From JAHEEL01 sp964195545 (GTDB lineage Bacteria; Actinomycetota; Acidimicrobiia; Spongiisociales; UBA5794), in NCBI GenBank assembly GCA_964195545.1, contig CAXMQQ010000024.1:1-33493 (forward strand): DNA of 33,493 nucleotides, written 5' to 3'. Positions 22,538 through 29,211 of this stretch are shown in pieces (within the stretch, counting starts at the first letter, position 1; each line of letters starts with the position of its first letter). A program made the position numbers and the translations under genes. A model generated the notes under the pieces. The model did no database searches. It had not been told where the DNA came from and saw only the letters and a program-made list of their open reading frames with translations.

Positions 22538-22554
22538 TTTGTAGTCACTACAAA
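22538..22554. promoter_or_regulatory. 17-bp palindromic TetR operator in a divergent promoter
   Basis: TTTGTAGT-C-ACTACAAA is a perfect inverted repeat with 8-bp arms and one central base. It sits between the divergent ATPase and TetR genes, overlapping the expected ATPase promoter. A TATAGTAGTTT stretch next to it partly repeats one arm. This arrangement is standard for a TetR protein that represses both sides. Confidence 0.82.
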
Positions 22555-22576
22555 ACCCTGATTCGGTGAGAGTGCT

Positions 22577-23212
22577 TTGACGAGCCGCAGAGAACAGAAG
22601 AGGCAGCAAACGTTCGACTCGATCGTCACGGCCGCCGCCGGGTCGTTCCAGACGAACGGGTATCACGCGACCACGATCGAAACGATCGCTACGGATGCCA
22701 ACGTCTCGGTTGGGACCGTCTACAACTACTTCGGGACGAAGAGCGCCGTTCTCATGGCAGTTGTGACCGGGGACACGGAGCGTGCCCTCACAGATGCGGG
22801 GAGTGCGATCGATCTGTCGTCAGACGATCCGGTCGAAGTGCTGATGCCCTTGATCATGGTCTATGTCGATGCGATGACGGCACTCGGTCGAGATGTGCTC
22901 AGAGAGCTGTTCCGGGCAGGTTTTGATCCGGCCGAGTCCGCGTTGATGGCCGATTTGGTCTCTCTCGACGAGCAAAGCATCGCCCAGATCGGTGAGGCGA
23001 TCGCACGCATGCAGGCTCACGGCCTCGCGTCCGATACGGTCGATGCAGGGTCAGCCGCGATCCTGATCTACTCGGTTATGGCGGTAGCGACCCTCATGTT
23101 CGTATCCATGCCGGAGGTGACGGATCAAAGCGTTGAGACGATGATCCGAAGCCAACTCACGCTCGCCTTCCGGGGAATAGGAGCGGGTGGTCAGTTTCAG
23201 GACGGGTCGTAG
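22577..23212 (+). CDS. TetR-family regulator divergent from the MacB-type exporter
   Basis: A 211-residue TetR regulator. Its N-terminal region runs KRQQTFDSIVTAAAGSF, then the helix-turn-helix at about residues 33-53 (TIETIATDANVSVGTVYNYF), then KSAVLMAVV. The TTG at 22577 follows GGTGAG by six bases; there is no in-frame ATG before the HTH. The ligand domain has no recognisable signature. The gene's last 16 bases overlap, in opposite orientation, the end of the carbonic-anhydrase-like gene. It probably represses itself and the ABC exporter through the palindrome at 22538-22554. Export of a compound it senses is the likely logic, the ligand being unknown. Confidence 0.93.
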   Translation: MTSRREQKRQQTFDSIVTAAAGSFQTNGYHATTIETIATDANVSVGTVYNYFGTKSAVLMAVVTGDTERALTDAGSAIDLSSDDPVEVLMPLIMVYVDAMTALGRDVLRELFRAGFDPAESALMADLVSLDEQSIAQIGEAIARMQAHGLASDTVDAGSAAILIYSVMAVATLMFVSMPEVTDQSVETMIRSQLTLAFRGIGAGGQFQDGS

Positions 23213-23955
23213 TCGCTCAGGTCGCCGCCGACTTTGATGTGTGAGGTGACGGGCCACACGAAGTTCGCGCCATCTGGACCATGGATCTGGATCCCGCTGA
23301 AGATGGCTTCATCGGCGGGCATCGCTTGGCCGGACTCCCTCCACTCGTCTTGAAGAGAAAGGAGAATCTCCCGGAGATCCTCCTCGATGGCGATCACCGT
23401 CAGCTTCGTGAGATCGACGAGATCGGGGACGCTGCCGTACTCGATGAGCGGGAGGAGGCGGTGTTTGAGCAGGCTCTGGTCGGTGTCGTACCGATCGAAG
23501 TCGACCACCAGCGTTCCCGCTTCCAACTCGCTGCGAAAGGTCACGAGGGCTCCGCACGCGCTCGACGGTTCGGGGACTCCTAGACGCTCGAGCCGACCGA
23601 TCGTGCCGTCTGCATCGATAGCGATATGCGCCATGGCGTAGATGACGAAGCGTCGTCGACCGTCCATGATCGGGGCGTGGTGGATCGCGGCCGAGAGTCC
23701 CGTACGGCCAGCCGTCACCATGCCAGCGAGTCCGGCAAGGTTGAACGCTGCTCCCCAGACTCGTTCAACGTCGGAGACGATGGGGCGCGTGACCTCGTCG
23801 CGACACAGTGCTACGCAGGCGATCGTGTTGGCGTGGGTGAATCCCCTGCCCCTCAACCGTGAAGCCGTTTCGTCGATGTACTCGCTCTCGGGCGTGGCGC
23901 CGGGGAAGTGTCGGTCGAGGGCCTCGACGAATCCCGGGTAGTCCGAAATGTTCAT
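23197..23955 (-). CDS. LCIB/C-type (theta-like) carbonic anhydrase domain protein
   Basis: A 252-residue cytosolic protein that I recognise as the LCIB/C domain, a beta-CA-like fold first known from the low-CO2-inducible proteins of algae. The active-site block is IACVALCRDEVTRP (residues 45-58), with Cys51, Asp53 and Arg57 as candidates for the metal ligand and the Asp-Arg pair. GRTGLSAAIHHAP (83-95) and AMAHIAID (107-114) supply His110, and PSSACGAL (130-137) supplies Cys134. Cys-His-Cys would bind zinc as in that family (inference from family knowledge). The start ATG at 23955 has GGAG seven bases upstream. It lies 210 bases after tupC on the same strand. Some LCIB homologues lack activity alone, so reversible CO2 hydration is likely but not proven. 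Confidence 0.83.
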   Translation of the reverse strand: MNISDYPGFVEALDRHFPGATPESEYIDETASRLRGRGFTHANTIACVALCRDEVTRPIVSDVERVWGAAFNLAGLAGMVTAGRTGLSAAIHHAPIMDGRRRFVIYAMAHIAIDADGTIGRLERLGVPEPSSACGALVTFRSELEAGTLVVDFDRYDTDQSLLKHRLLPLIEYGSVPDLVDLTKLTVIAIEEDLREILLSLQDEWRESGQAMPADEAIFSGIQIHGPDGANFVWPVTSHIKVGGDLSDYDPS

Positions 23956-24065
23956 CCAAGGACTCCGTTCTCGACCGCGAATCACACGAGCGGTACACAT
24001 CCTATTCGTAGTCGGAAGAGCGGGCAGTCGCCGCGAACTGTGGGCTGTCAAGACACCTATACGCA

Positions 24066-24143
24066 CCTCCGAGCCCTGGGTTCCCGGGGCACTTCCGGGC
24101 CCTGGGTTCCCGGGGCACCTCCGGGCCCTGGGTTCCCTGGGCA
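24066..24143. repeat. Three tandem 26-bp repeats, each able to form a hairpin
   Basis: Units at 24066-24091, 24092-24117 and 24118-24143 differ at only a few positions. Each holds GCCCTGGG-TT-CCCGGGGC (the third has CCCTGGGC), an 8-bp stem with one T/G mismatch that pairs as a wobble in RNA. They lie between the tupC stop and the carbonic anhydrase gene, within 25-100 bases of tupC. The unit length is not a multiple of three and no gene covers them. Confidence 0.9.
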
Positions 24144-24165
24144 CTACCTCTTTGCTCTCCGCAGT

Positions 24166-24888
24166 TCAGATCAAGAGATCGCCGCGTACGAACGCCGCCG
24201 TTTGCGGTTGTTGCGGATCCGAGAAGAACGCTTCGGTCTCAGCCAGTTCGACCATGCGTCCCGAGACCATGAGGCCGGTGCGGTCGGCGAGCCGCCGTGC
24301 TTGGAAGACGTCATGAGTGACGACGACGATCGTCGTTCTGCGTTCTGCGTTCTCGGAACGAACGATGTCCTCGAGGAGGCCCACGTTGTACGGGTCGAGG
24401 TTGCCGGTGGGTTCGTCGAGTAGGAGCACCGACGGTTCGACGACGAGCGCCCTGGCGAGGGCAACTCGTTGTGCCTCACCTGCCGACAGGGTCCGGGCGG
24501 GAGCGTCCGCGAGGTCGGTCAGGCCCAGCTTCTCGAGCCATCGTTCGGTGTTGTTGTCGTTGGTGTCGAGGCCGTGAAGTTTCCGCCCGATCCGGACGTT
24601 GGCCGCGACGCTGCGCCGGAGAAGCATGGGACGCTGGAAGACCGTCGTGATTGTCCTTCGTGTCGCAAGCGAAGCGTCACCGTCGATCTCCTCTCCGGCA
24701 TAGGTGATACGCCCGTGCGTCGGCGCCTCGAGGAAGTTGAGGAGGCGCAGCAGCGTGCTCTTCCCAGCACCGCTCGGTCCAACCAGTCCAAGAATCTCAC
24801 CGTCGCGAATTTCGAGCGTCGGGATATCGACGACACAGCGGTCTCCGTAGCAGTGCCGGAAATCGGCGAGTGCGTAAGCAGCCGTCAT
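24166..24888 (-). CDS. tupC: Tungstate/molybdate ABC transporter ATP-binding protein
   Basis: A 240-residue importer ATPase. Walker A is GPSGAGKS at 37-44, the Q-loop is TVFQRPMLLRRSV, the signature is LSAGEAQRVALARAL, Walker B is VLLLDEPTGNLDP, and the H-loop is VTHD. The 'FQRPMLLRRSVAANV' block is typical of the Tup (tungstate) branch. The ATG at 24888 overlaps the tupB stop as ATGA; open frame above it is a shadow of tupB. Third gene of the tupABC set, so it energises oxyanion import. The TOBE-type C-terminal domain found in ModC is absent, consistent with Tup and not Mod. Tungstate is more likely than molybdate from the family, but ligand choice needs a binding test. Confidence 0.92.
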   Translation of the reverse strand: MTAAYALADFRHCYGDRCVVDIPTLEIRDGEILGLVGPSGAGKSTLLRLLNFLEAPTHGRITYAGEEIDGDASLATRRTITTVFQRPMLLRRSVAANVRIGRKLHGLDTNDNNTERWLEKLGLTDLADAPARTLSAGEAQRVALARALVVEPSVLLLDEPTGNLDPYNVGLLEDIVRSENAERRTTIVVVTHDVFQARRLADRTGLMVSGRMVELAETEAFFSDPQQPQTAAFVRGDLLI

Positions 24889-25586
24889 CTGACCCCCTGG
24901 TGGACCTGGAGCCGATGGAATGCGAAGTTGGTGAGGAACGCGAGCGCCAGCAGGATGATGCCGAGTGCGAGCGCCAGAGCAAAGTTGCCCTTCCGTGTTT
25001 CCAGGACGATGGCGGTTGTCAGCACCCGCGTTTCTCCCTCGATGTTCCCGCCCACGAGCATCACCGCACCGACCTCGGAGATGATGGCTCCGTAGGCGGC
25101 CACGACCGCTGCGGTGACACCGACGCGAGCCTCGAGAAGCGTGACCGTCGCGACCTGGCGTCTGGTCGCACCGAGGGAGAGCATCTGGACGGGCAAGTTC
25201 GGGTCGACACCCTGGACCGCGGCCATCGTGAGTCCGACGACGAGGGGGAACGCGATGATCGTCTGCGCAACGATCATGCCTGCAGGTGTGAAGAGCCAGC
25301 CAAGTCCGCCGAGCGGGCCCTGGTTCGACAGCACGAGGTAGGTGAAGAGTCCGACCGTCACCGGTGGGAGACCCATGCCGGTGTAGATCAGCGGGACGAT
25401 CAGCCAGCGACCGGGGAGGTGCCGGGTCAATCCGACGGCCGCCCCGATGGGGATTCCGAGCACGAGGGCGATCACAAGTGCAACGAGCGTTACCTGCAGG
25501 GTGAGGACGACCGTTTCGACCAGCGCTGCGTCCATGCCCCACAACAACCCCAGTGCGTCTGCGAATGCGCGGCCGAGCGTCTCCAT
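24885..25586 (-). CDS. tupB: Tungstate/molybdate ABC transporter permease
   Basis: A 233-residue permease with about five or six helices, of the same length as TupB. A conserved EAA-type loop for contact with the ATPase is seen as SLGATRRQVATVTLLEARVGV (about residues 147-167). GLPPVTVGLFTYLVLSNQGPLGGLGWLFTP near 85-115 and AYGAIISEVGAVMLVGGNI near 172-190 are typical Tup-branch stretches. The ATG at 25586 follows the tupA stop by eight bases, and its stop overlaps tupC, so all three components are made together. It forms the membrane channel for the oxyanion. Confidence 0.93.
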   Translation of the reverse strand: METLGRAFADALGLLWGMDAALVETVVLTLQVTLVALVIALVLGIPIGAAVGLTRHLPGRWLIVPLIYTGMGLPPVTVGLFTYLVLSNQGPLGGLGWLFTPAGMIVAQTIIAFPLVVGLTMAAVQGVDPNLPVQMLSLGATRRQVATVTLLEARVGVTAAVVAAYGAIISEVGAVMLVGGNIEGETRVLTTAIVLETRKGNFALALALGIILLALAFLTNFAFHRLQVHQGVR

Positions 25587-25594
25587 CTTTCAGG

Positions 25595-26455
25595 TCACCG
25601 ACTCCGCCACGCCGCGGAGTCCGGATAGAACAGTGACTGACCGAACGAATCGACGCCGAATGCCTCGATCTGCTCCTGGATCGTGACCGATGTGAGCCAC
25701 TCGACGAACACCTCGGCAAGTTCCGCGTCGATGCCGCCCTTGTCCGGATTGACTGGGAGGACACCGTACGGATTGAGGAGCATCGGGTCGGTGTTCTCGT
25801 CGATCGACGCCCCGCCGACCATCACTCGAAGACCAGTGAGGCTTTCACCCTGGGCGAGGAATGTGCCGCGGTCGGTGAGAGTGTATGCGCCTACTTCGTT
25901 GGCGTAGTTCAGTGTCGACCCCATTCCCTGACCCAGTGACTTGTACCAATCTGTATCGCGGTCGGAAATCATCCCGGCCGCCCCCCACAGGGAGCGCTCC
26001 TTCGAGTGGGTGCCGCTGTCATCGCCCCGCGAGGCAAAGGTGGCTTCAGTAGTAGCGATCGCAGCGAGGGCGTCGGATGCGAGAGATACGCCGGTCACGG
26101 ACGCTGGATCCACTGTCGGTCCGACGATGATGAAGTCGTTGTACATCACGTCGGAACGGGCGGTTCCGTGTCCCTCGGCGACGAAGGCGTCCTCCCTGGC
26201 ACGGGCGTGAACGAGGATCACGTCGGTGTCCCCGGCTTCGCCGAGGGCGATCGCTTGGCCGGTTCCGACCGCTACGACGTCGACTCGTGCGTTGTGCTCC
26301 GCTTCGAAGGCGGGGAGGAGCGCGTCAAGCAACCCCGAATCGTTGGTGCTGGTAGTGGTGGCAAGCCGCAGAACGCGCGCTTCGTCGGAGTTCCCCCCGG
26401 CACACGACGCGGCGAGCAGCATGATGACGACGAAAGGGATGATCCGGGCTCGCAT
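25595..26455 (-). CDS. tupA: Tungstate-binding lipoprotein of a Tup-type transporter
   Basis: A 286-residue periplasmic-type solute-binding protein. The signal peptide is MRARIIPFVVIMLLAASC, with a lipobox at LAAS-Cys18, so it should be anchored as a lipoprotein outside the membrane. The mature start contains ATTTSTNDSGLLDALLPAFE (about residues 31-50), the TupA hallmark, and later GTGQAIALGEAGDTDVILVHA, RGDDSGTHSKE and NPYGVLPVNP. These oxyanion-contact stretches match TupA better than ModA. The ATG at 26455 has AGGA five bases upstream. A ModE-box-like repeat lies 15 bases before the start. It captures tungstate (or molybdate) and delivers it to TupB. Confidence 0.93.
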   Translation of the reverse strand: MRARIIPFVVIMLLAASCAGGNSDEARVLRLATTTSTNDSGLLDALLPAFEAEHNARVDVVAVGTGQAIALGEAGDTDVILVHARAREDAFVAEGHGTARSDVMYNDFIIVGPTVDPASVTGVSLASDALAAIATTEATFASRGDDSGTHSKERSLWGAAGMISDRDTDWYKSLGQGMGSTLNYANEVGAYTLTDRGTFLAQGESLTGLRVMVGGASIDENTDPMLLNPYGVLPVNPDKGGIDAELAEVFVEWLTSVTIQEQIEAFGVDSFGQSLFYPDSAAWRSR

Positions 26456-26469
26456 GGTGTCCTGGTAGG

Positions 26470-26492
26470 CGTTGTGATGGGAGAGCATAACG
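26470..26492 (-). promoter_or_regulatory. ModE-box-like operator before tupA
   Basis: On the minus strand the 23 bases read CGTTAT-N11-ACAACG. The outer arms resemble the CGTTAT...ATAACG arms of the E. coli modA operator as I recall it; one arm has a single change (ACAACG for ATAACG). It lies in the 66-base gap between the MobB-ModE gene and tupA, just before the ribosome site. The link to the ModE domain next door makes it a good operator candidate, but the arms are short. Confidence 0.55.
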
Positions 26493-26521
26493 GCGAACAC
26501 CAACGGTGTGGCTGGTCCCAG

Positions 26522-27394
26522 TCAGGTTGCGGGAGGCGTTCCGAAGACATCCCGGGAGATCTCGTGAAGCGCTCGATCGGCACGGTCGCAGAAGATCCGC
26601 ATCCGCTCGACGCGGTCCTTACCGGCATCGGTCAGCCGCGCACCGCCGCCTTCAGAACCCCCGGTTTGGGTATCGAGGAGCTGTTCGCCCAAGCGCTCTT
26701 CCATCTCGTGGATCTTCTGCCATGCCACACGGTATGGGACCCCTACGGCCTCGGCACCGGCGGTGATCGATCCATGCTCGTCGACCGCCGCGAGGAGATC
26801 CATCCTCCACCGTGATGCTGCGACTTCGCCATCGCTCTCCAGCCACACGTTGAACCGCAAATCCAGCGGAGTCTGGGTTTCGCCTTGCGCCTCGAGCCAT
26901 GCGGTGAGAACGGCCGCCACGCCCGCAGCATCGTCCAGAGAGAACTGCGGTATGTCCGCGTCCCACTTCGTATCGGTCACAAGGGCGAGCATCTCATCGA
27001 AGTCACACAGCAGTTCATTGCTCCGCTCGGATCGATGAACTTCGATCTTGGGGAAGTCGCCCCGTTTGTAGCCCTCGGTGAGTACAAGGTCGTAGCCGGA
27101 GCAGTGCCTTGCGATCACGGCGTCGAGGTCACCAGAGCCGGCCTCGGCTGAGAACGTCGCCACCTGGACAGGCGAGATGCCGAGTACGAGATCCGCACCC
27201 GCCTCAGCGAGGCGATGGGTGTCTTTTCCCGGCGTATCGAACGAGCTCGTGTGGTGGTGGTGCTTGACCACAGCGACGCGGAGTCCCTCCTTCTTGAGAG
27301 CAGGGACTAGCGCTTCGAGGAATGTGGTCTTGCCAGTCTTCGATCTGGCCACGACCGACACGATCGGTGGAACCCGTGATTCTCCGCTGCTCAT
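26522..27394 (-). CDS. MobB-ModE fusion protein (molybdopterin-guanine dinucleotide adaptor plus ModE DNA-binding domain)
   Basis: A 290-residue two-domain protein. Residues about 10-165 are MobB: a P-loop ARSKTGKTT at 16-24 (Ala where MobB usually has Gly), VAVVKHHHHTSSFDTPGKDTHRLAEAGAD with its His-rich strand, and the LVLTEGYKRGDFPKIEVHR block at 103-121. Residues about 177-290 are a ModE N-terminal winged helix: LRFNVWLESDGE, the HTH GSITAGAEAVGVPYRVAWQKIHEMEERLG (208-236) and GGSEGGGARLTDAGK. The Mop/TOBE oxyanion-binding domains of E. coli ModE are missing. MobB normally supplies GTP to make the bis-MGD cofactor, while ModE reports Mo or W supply. It heads the set before tupA, with a 66-base gap, and is 50 bases after the ASCH gene. 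Confidence 0.9.
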   Translation of the reverse strand: MSSGESRVPPIVSVVARSKTGKTTFLEALVPALKKEGLRVAVVKHHHHTSSFDTPGKDTHRLAEAGADLVLGISPVQVATFSAEAGSGDLDAVIARHCSGYDLVLTEGYKRGDFPKIEVHRSERSNELLCDFDEMLALVTDTKWDADIPQFSLDDAAGVAAVLTAWLEAQGETQTPLDLRFNVWLESDGEVAASRWRMDLLAAVDEHGSITAGAEAVGVPYRVAWQKIHEMEERLGEQLLDTQTGGSEGGGARLTDAGKDRVERMRIFCDRADRALHEISRDVFGTPPAT

Positions 27395-27444
27395 GTCGGC
27401 AAGCCTATTGCCTCCAGCGAGCGTGACGAGCGACGAGACCTGGA

Positions 27445-27804
27445 TCAGGGCGCTATCTCGAAGTAGTACGCGACGAACTCGAAGTTGTCCGCGGGCCTCT
27501 TGAAGTAGTCGATGTGGTCGGCTTGGAAGTCGTCGGCGCTCGCGTTGGCTTCCCCGCGCCACAGGCGTTCGGGGACGGCGTCCCAGCGGCACAGTTCCAT
27601 CGCGGTGATTCGGATGGTGCAGCGTTCTGTCAGCCCGAGGTCGTAGACGCCGTAACACTGCCCGACCGCGAGGGCGTGGTTGTACGTATCTTCATCGAGG
27701 TCGACCTCGTCAAGTTCCACAACGCTCGCCGTCTTCTCTCCGTCGATGATCTGCTCGACGAGGTGATCGGACACGAACTGGATACGTCGTTGTGCTGATG
27801 GCAT
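27445..27804 (-). CDS. ASCH-domain protein
   Basis: A 119-residue ASCH (ASC-1 homology) domain protein, a small beta-barrel related to PUA and expected to bind RNA or nucleic acid. Conserved places are IIDGEKTASVVELDEVD at about residues 19-35, GQCYGVYDLGLTERCTIRITAMELCRWDAVPE near 48-79, and the C-terminal FVAYYFEI. The start is the ATG at 27804 with GGGA nine bases upstream. It is the first gene of the minus-strand run toward mobB-modE and tup, but there is no known link to oxyanion metabolism. It diverges from a small membrane protein gene. Confidence 0.85.
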   Translation of the reverse strand: MPSAQRRIQFVSDHLVEQIIDGEKTASVVELDEVDLDEDTYNHALAVGQCYGVYDLGLTERCTIRITAMELCRWDAVPERLWRGEANASADDFQADHIDYFKRPADNFEFVAYYFEIAP

Positions 27805-27928
27805 GTGCGTTGATCCCTTCTGGCCACTTCGACCGTAGCGGTGGGTCGGCGTACCGTCTCGGCTTCCGACCCTATCTGTCGGGTGGCCGTTGGTAGATTT
27901 GGTGTGGTACCGAGTGAGGGATACGTAC

Positions 27929-28405
27929 ATGAGCGAGGACGACTGGAGCACGGCTGAGGTCGGCAAGCGAAGCATCAGCCGGGTTGGCTATGCGATTGCT
28001 GTTGTCGTGAACCTCGTGTTGCTGTTCATCGTGAGCAATCTGCTGGCCTGGGGATGGGTCCCTTTCCTGACCGACGACTTCGAGCAACTCCTTCCGATCG
28101 TCAACCTCTCATTTGTTGTGGCCGCGGGCGCGAATGTCGCCTTCATCTTCTACAACGCCCGCTGGTTTCGATCGGTCGGTCAGATCGTGCAGAGCATCGT
28201 CAGCCTCTTCGTCATCGTCGCCACGCTGAAGGTCTTCCCGTTCGACTTCTCGCCGTACAGCATCGACTGGGCCATGATCACTCGGGTAGGGCTGGTTCTG
28301 GTCGGAGCTGTAATCGGGATCGCGACGATCGCCGAATTCGTGAAACTGATCCGTGCGGCGGTTCCCCGGGGATATTCGGGCCGCGAATCCAAGCCGAACG
28401 TCTGA
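27929..28405 (+). CDS. Small four-helix membrane protein, unknown
   Basis: A 158-residue protein not recognised as any named family. Four hydrophobic segments are visible: residues about 20-41 (VGYAIAVVVNLVLLFIVSNLLAW), 54-75 (LLPIVNLSFVVAAGANVAFIF), 84-106 and 117-138. The N-terminal 19 residues are polar and acidic. Both ends are predicted on the cytosolic side by the positive residues. I chose the ATG at 27929 because GAGGG lies nine bases above it; an upstream TTG would also keep the frame. It is divergent from the ASCH gene and convergent with the next small gene. No function can be given. Confidence 0.75.
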   Translation: MSEDDWSTAEVGKRSISRVGYAIAVVVNLVLLFIVSNLLAWGWVPFLTDDFEQLLPIVNLSFVVAAGANVAFIFYNARWFRSVGQIVQSIVSLFVIVATLKVFPFDFSPYSIDWAMITRVGLVLVGAVIGIATIAEFVKLIRAAVPRGYSGRESKPNV

Positions 28406-28482
28406 CTGAATCGACGCTCGGTGCGGCGAGGCTCGACCGCTGACGATTCTCGATGAATGCCGCGCTGTGAGCGCATCGAGGG

Positions 28483-28743
28483 TCAGCGACCGATCGGTGG
28501 GTATGCCGTGCCCTTGCCAGAGTGCTTGTCCTGGAACTCCATGGAATCCACGATGGCGTCGCTTCGGGCAACGCGCCAGAGCAGATAGGAGATCAGGCCG
28601 ACAGCGGGCAGCAGGACGATGACAATCGCCCAGATGACAACCTGCGACGTCTCCATCTTGTGGCGGTTCCTTGCGAGGTCAACAAGCCCAATGACCATCA
28701 GTACGAGAAGGAGCAACGAACCGGCCCCTGCCATCCAAATCAC
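28483..28743 (-). CDS. PLDc_N-type small membrane protein
   Basis: An 86-residue protein with two helices: about 6-22, and 38-57 (VVIWAIVIVLLPAVGLISYLLW). The second, with its PAVG and the following YLLWR, is the hallmark of the PLDc_N domain found at the N-terminus of cardiolipin synthases and as stand-alone small proteins of unknown role. The phospholipase D catalytic domain is absent, so it is not an enzyme itself. I chose the GTG at 28743 because AGGAG lies eight bases upstream; an ATG four codons later is less well placed. A C-terminal polar tail (about residues 65-86) is rich in Lys and Gly. Confidence 0.83.
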   Translation of the reverse strand: MIWMAGAGSLLLLVLMVIGLVDLARNRHKMETSQVVIWAIVIVLLPAVGLISYLLWRVARSDAIVDSMEFQDKHSGKGTAYPPIGR

Positions 28744-28836
28744 GAGAGAGTCTCCTGTGTCGATTCCTCGTTGGGATGGTAGTTGACGAGCGAAATCCGC
28801 TGGGCTGTGACCCGGGCCATCCGGTGTGGCCGAGAT

Positions 28837-29109
28837 TCAGTCGGCGTCGAAGTCGTAGTGCTTCACAACGCTGATGTCATGACCACTGAACGCCCTGATC
28901 GACTCGAGGGAATCCCAGAACGTCAACATGAGGTACCCCGCACAGTCCTCGTGGAGGCGTCGGAGAGCGAAGGCACCCTGGTTTCCGGCAGTTGATCTGT
29001 AGTCGGGGATCGCGACCTCCCGCACTCGTGCCAGGTACTCGTCTGACCGATCGAGCGGTACGTCACCCTTCCAGATCCGGGCGATCCTCGTGATGTCCTT
29101 TCGTAGCAA
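28837..29109 (-). CDS. ABM/dimeric alpha-beta barrel-like small protein
   Basis: A 90-residue protein of the antibiotic biosynthesis monooxygenase (ABM)-like ferredoxin fold. Visible marks are an N-terminal strand TRIARIWKGDVPL, a helix DEYLARVREVAIPDYRSTAGNQG at about 21-44, then LRRLHEDCAGYLMLTFWDSLESIRAFSGHDI near 49-79. Such proteins are small homodimers and may oxidise or bind quinone-type compounds, but many have unknown roles. The only in-frame start is the TTG at 29109, with no convincing ribosome site before it. An AAAGGA lies just downstream, so the true start may be an odd codon a few residues later. No operon partner is visible. Confidence 0.75.
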   Translation of the reverse strand: MLRKDITRIARIWKGDVPLDRSDEYLARVREVAIPDYRSTAGNQGAFALRRLHEDCAGYLMLTFWDSLESIRAFSGHDISVVKHYDFDAD

Positions 29110-29211
29110 AGGAAGTCTGACACGGGTGCGCCACGCAGCATCCGGCGCTCGGACCTGTGTCGACGTCTACATTGACACTTCCCAGGGCGTGAGTCCGGGC
29201 AAGGAGAACCG

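Noticed and set aside
24046..24051. TTGACA on the minus strand as a promoter for the carbonic anhydrase gene
   Set aside because: A perfect -35 match, but no -10 element lies at 16-18 bases from it.
24066..24143. CRISPR array
   Set aside because: The three repeats are directly adjacent without spacers, and no cas gene is near.
24166..25764. A single large 532-residue protein spanning tupC and tupB
   Set aside because: Its N-terminal half is an out-of-frame reading of tupB; tupC has its own ATG at 24888 overlapping the tupB stop.
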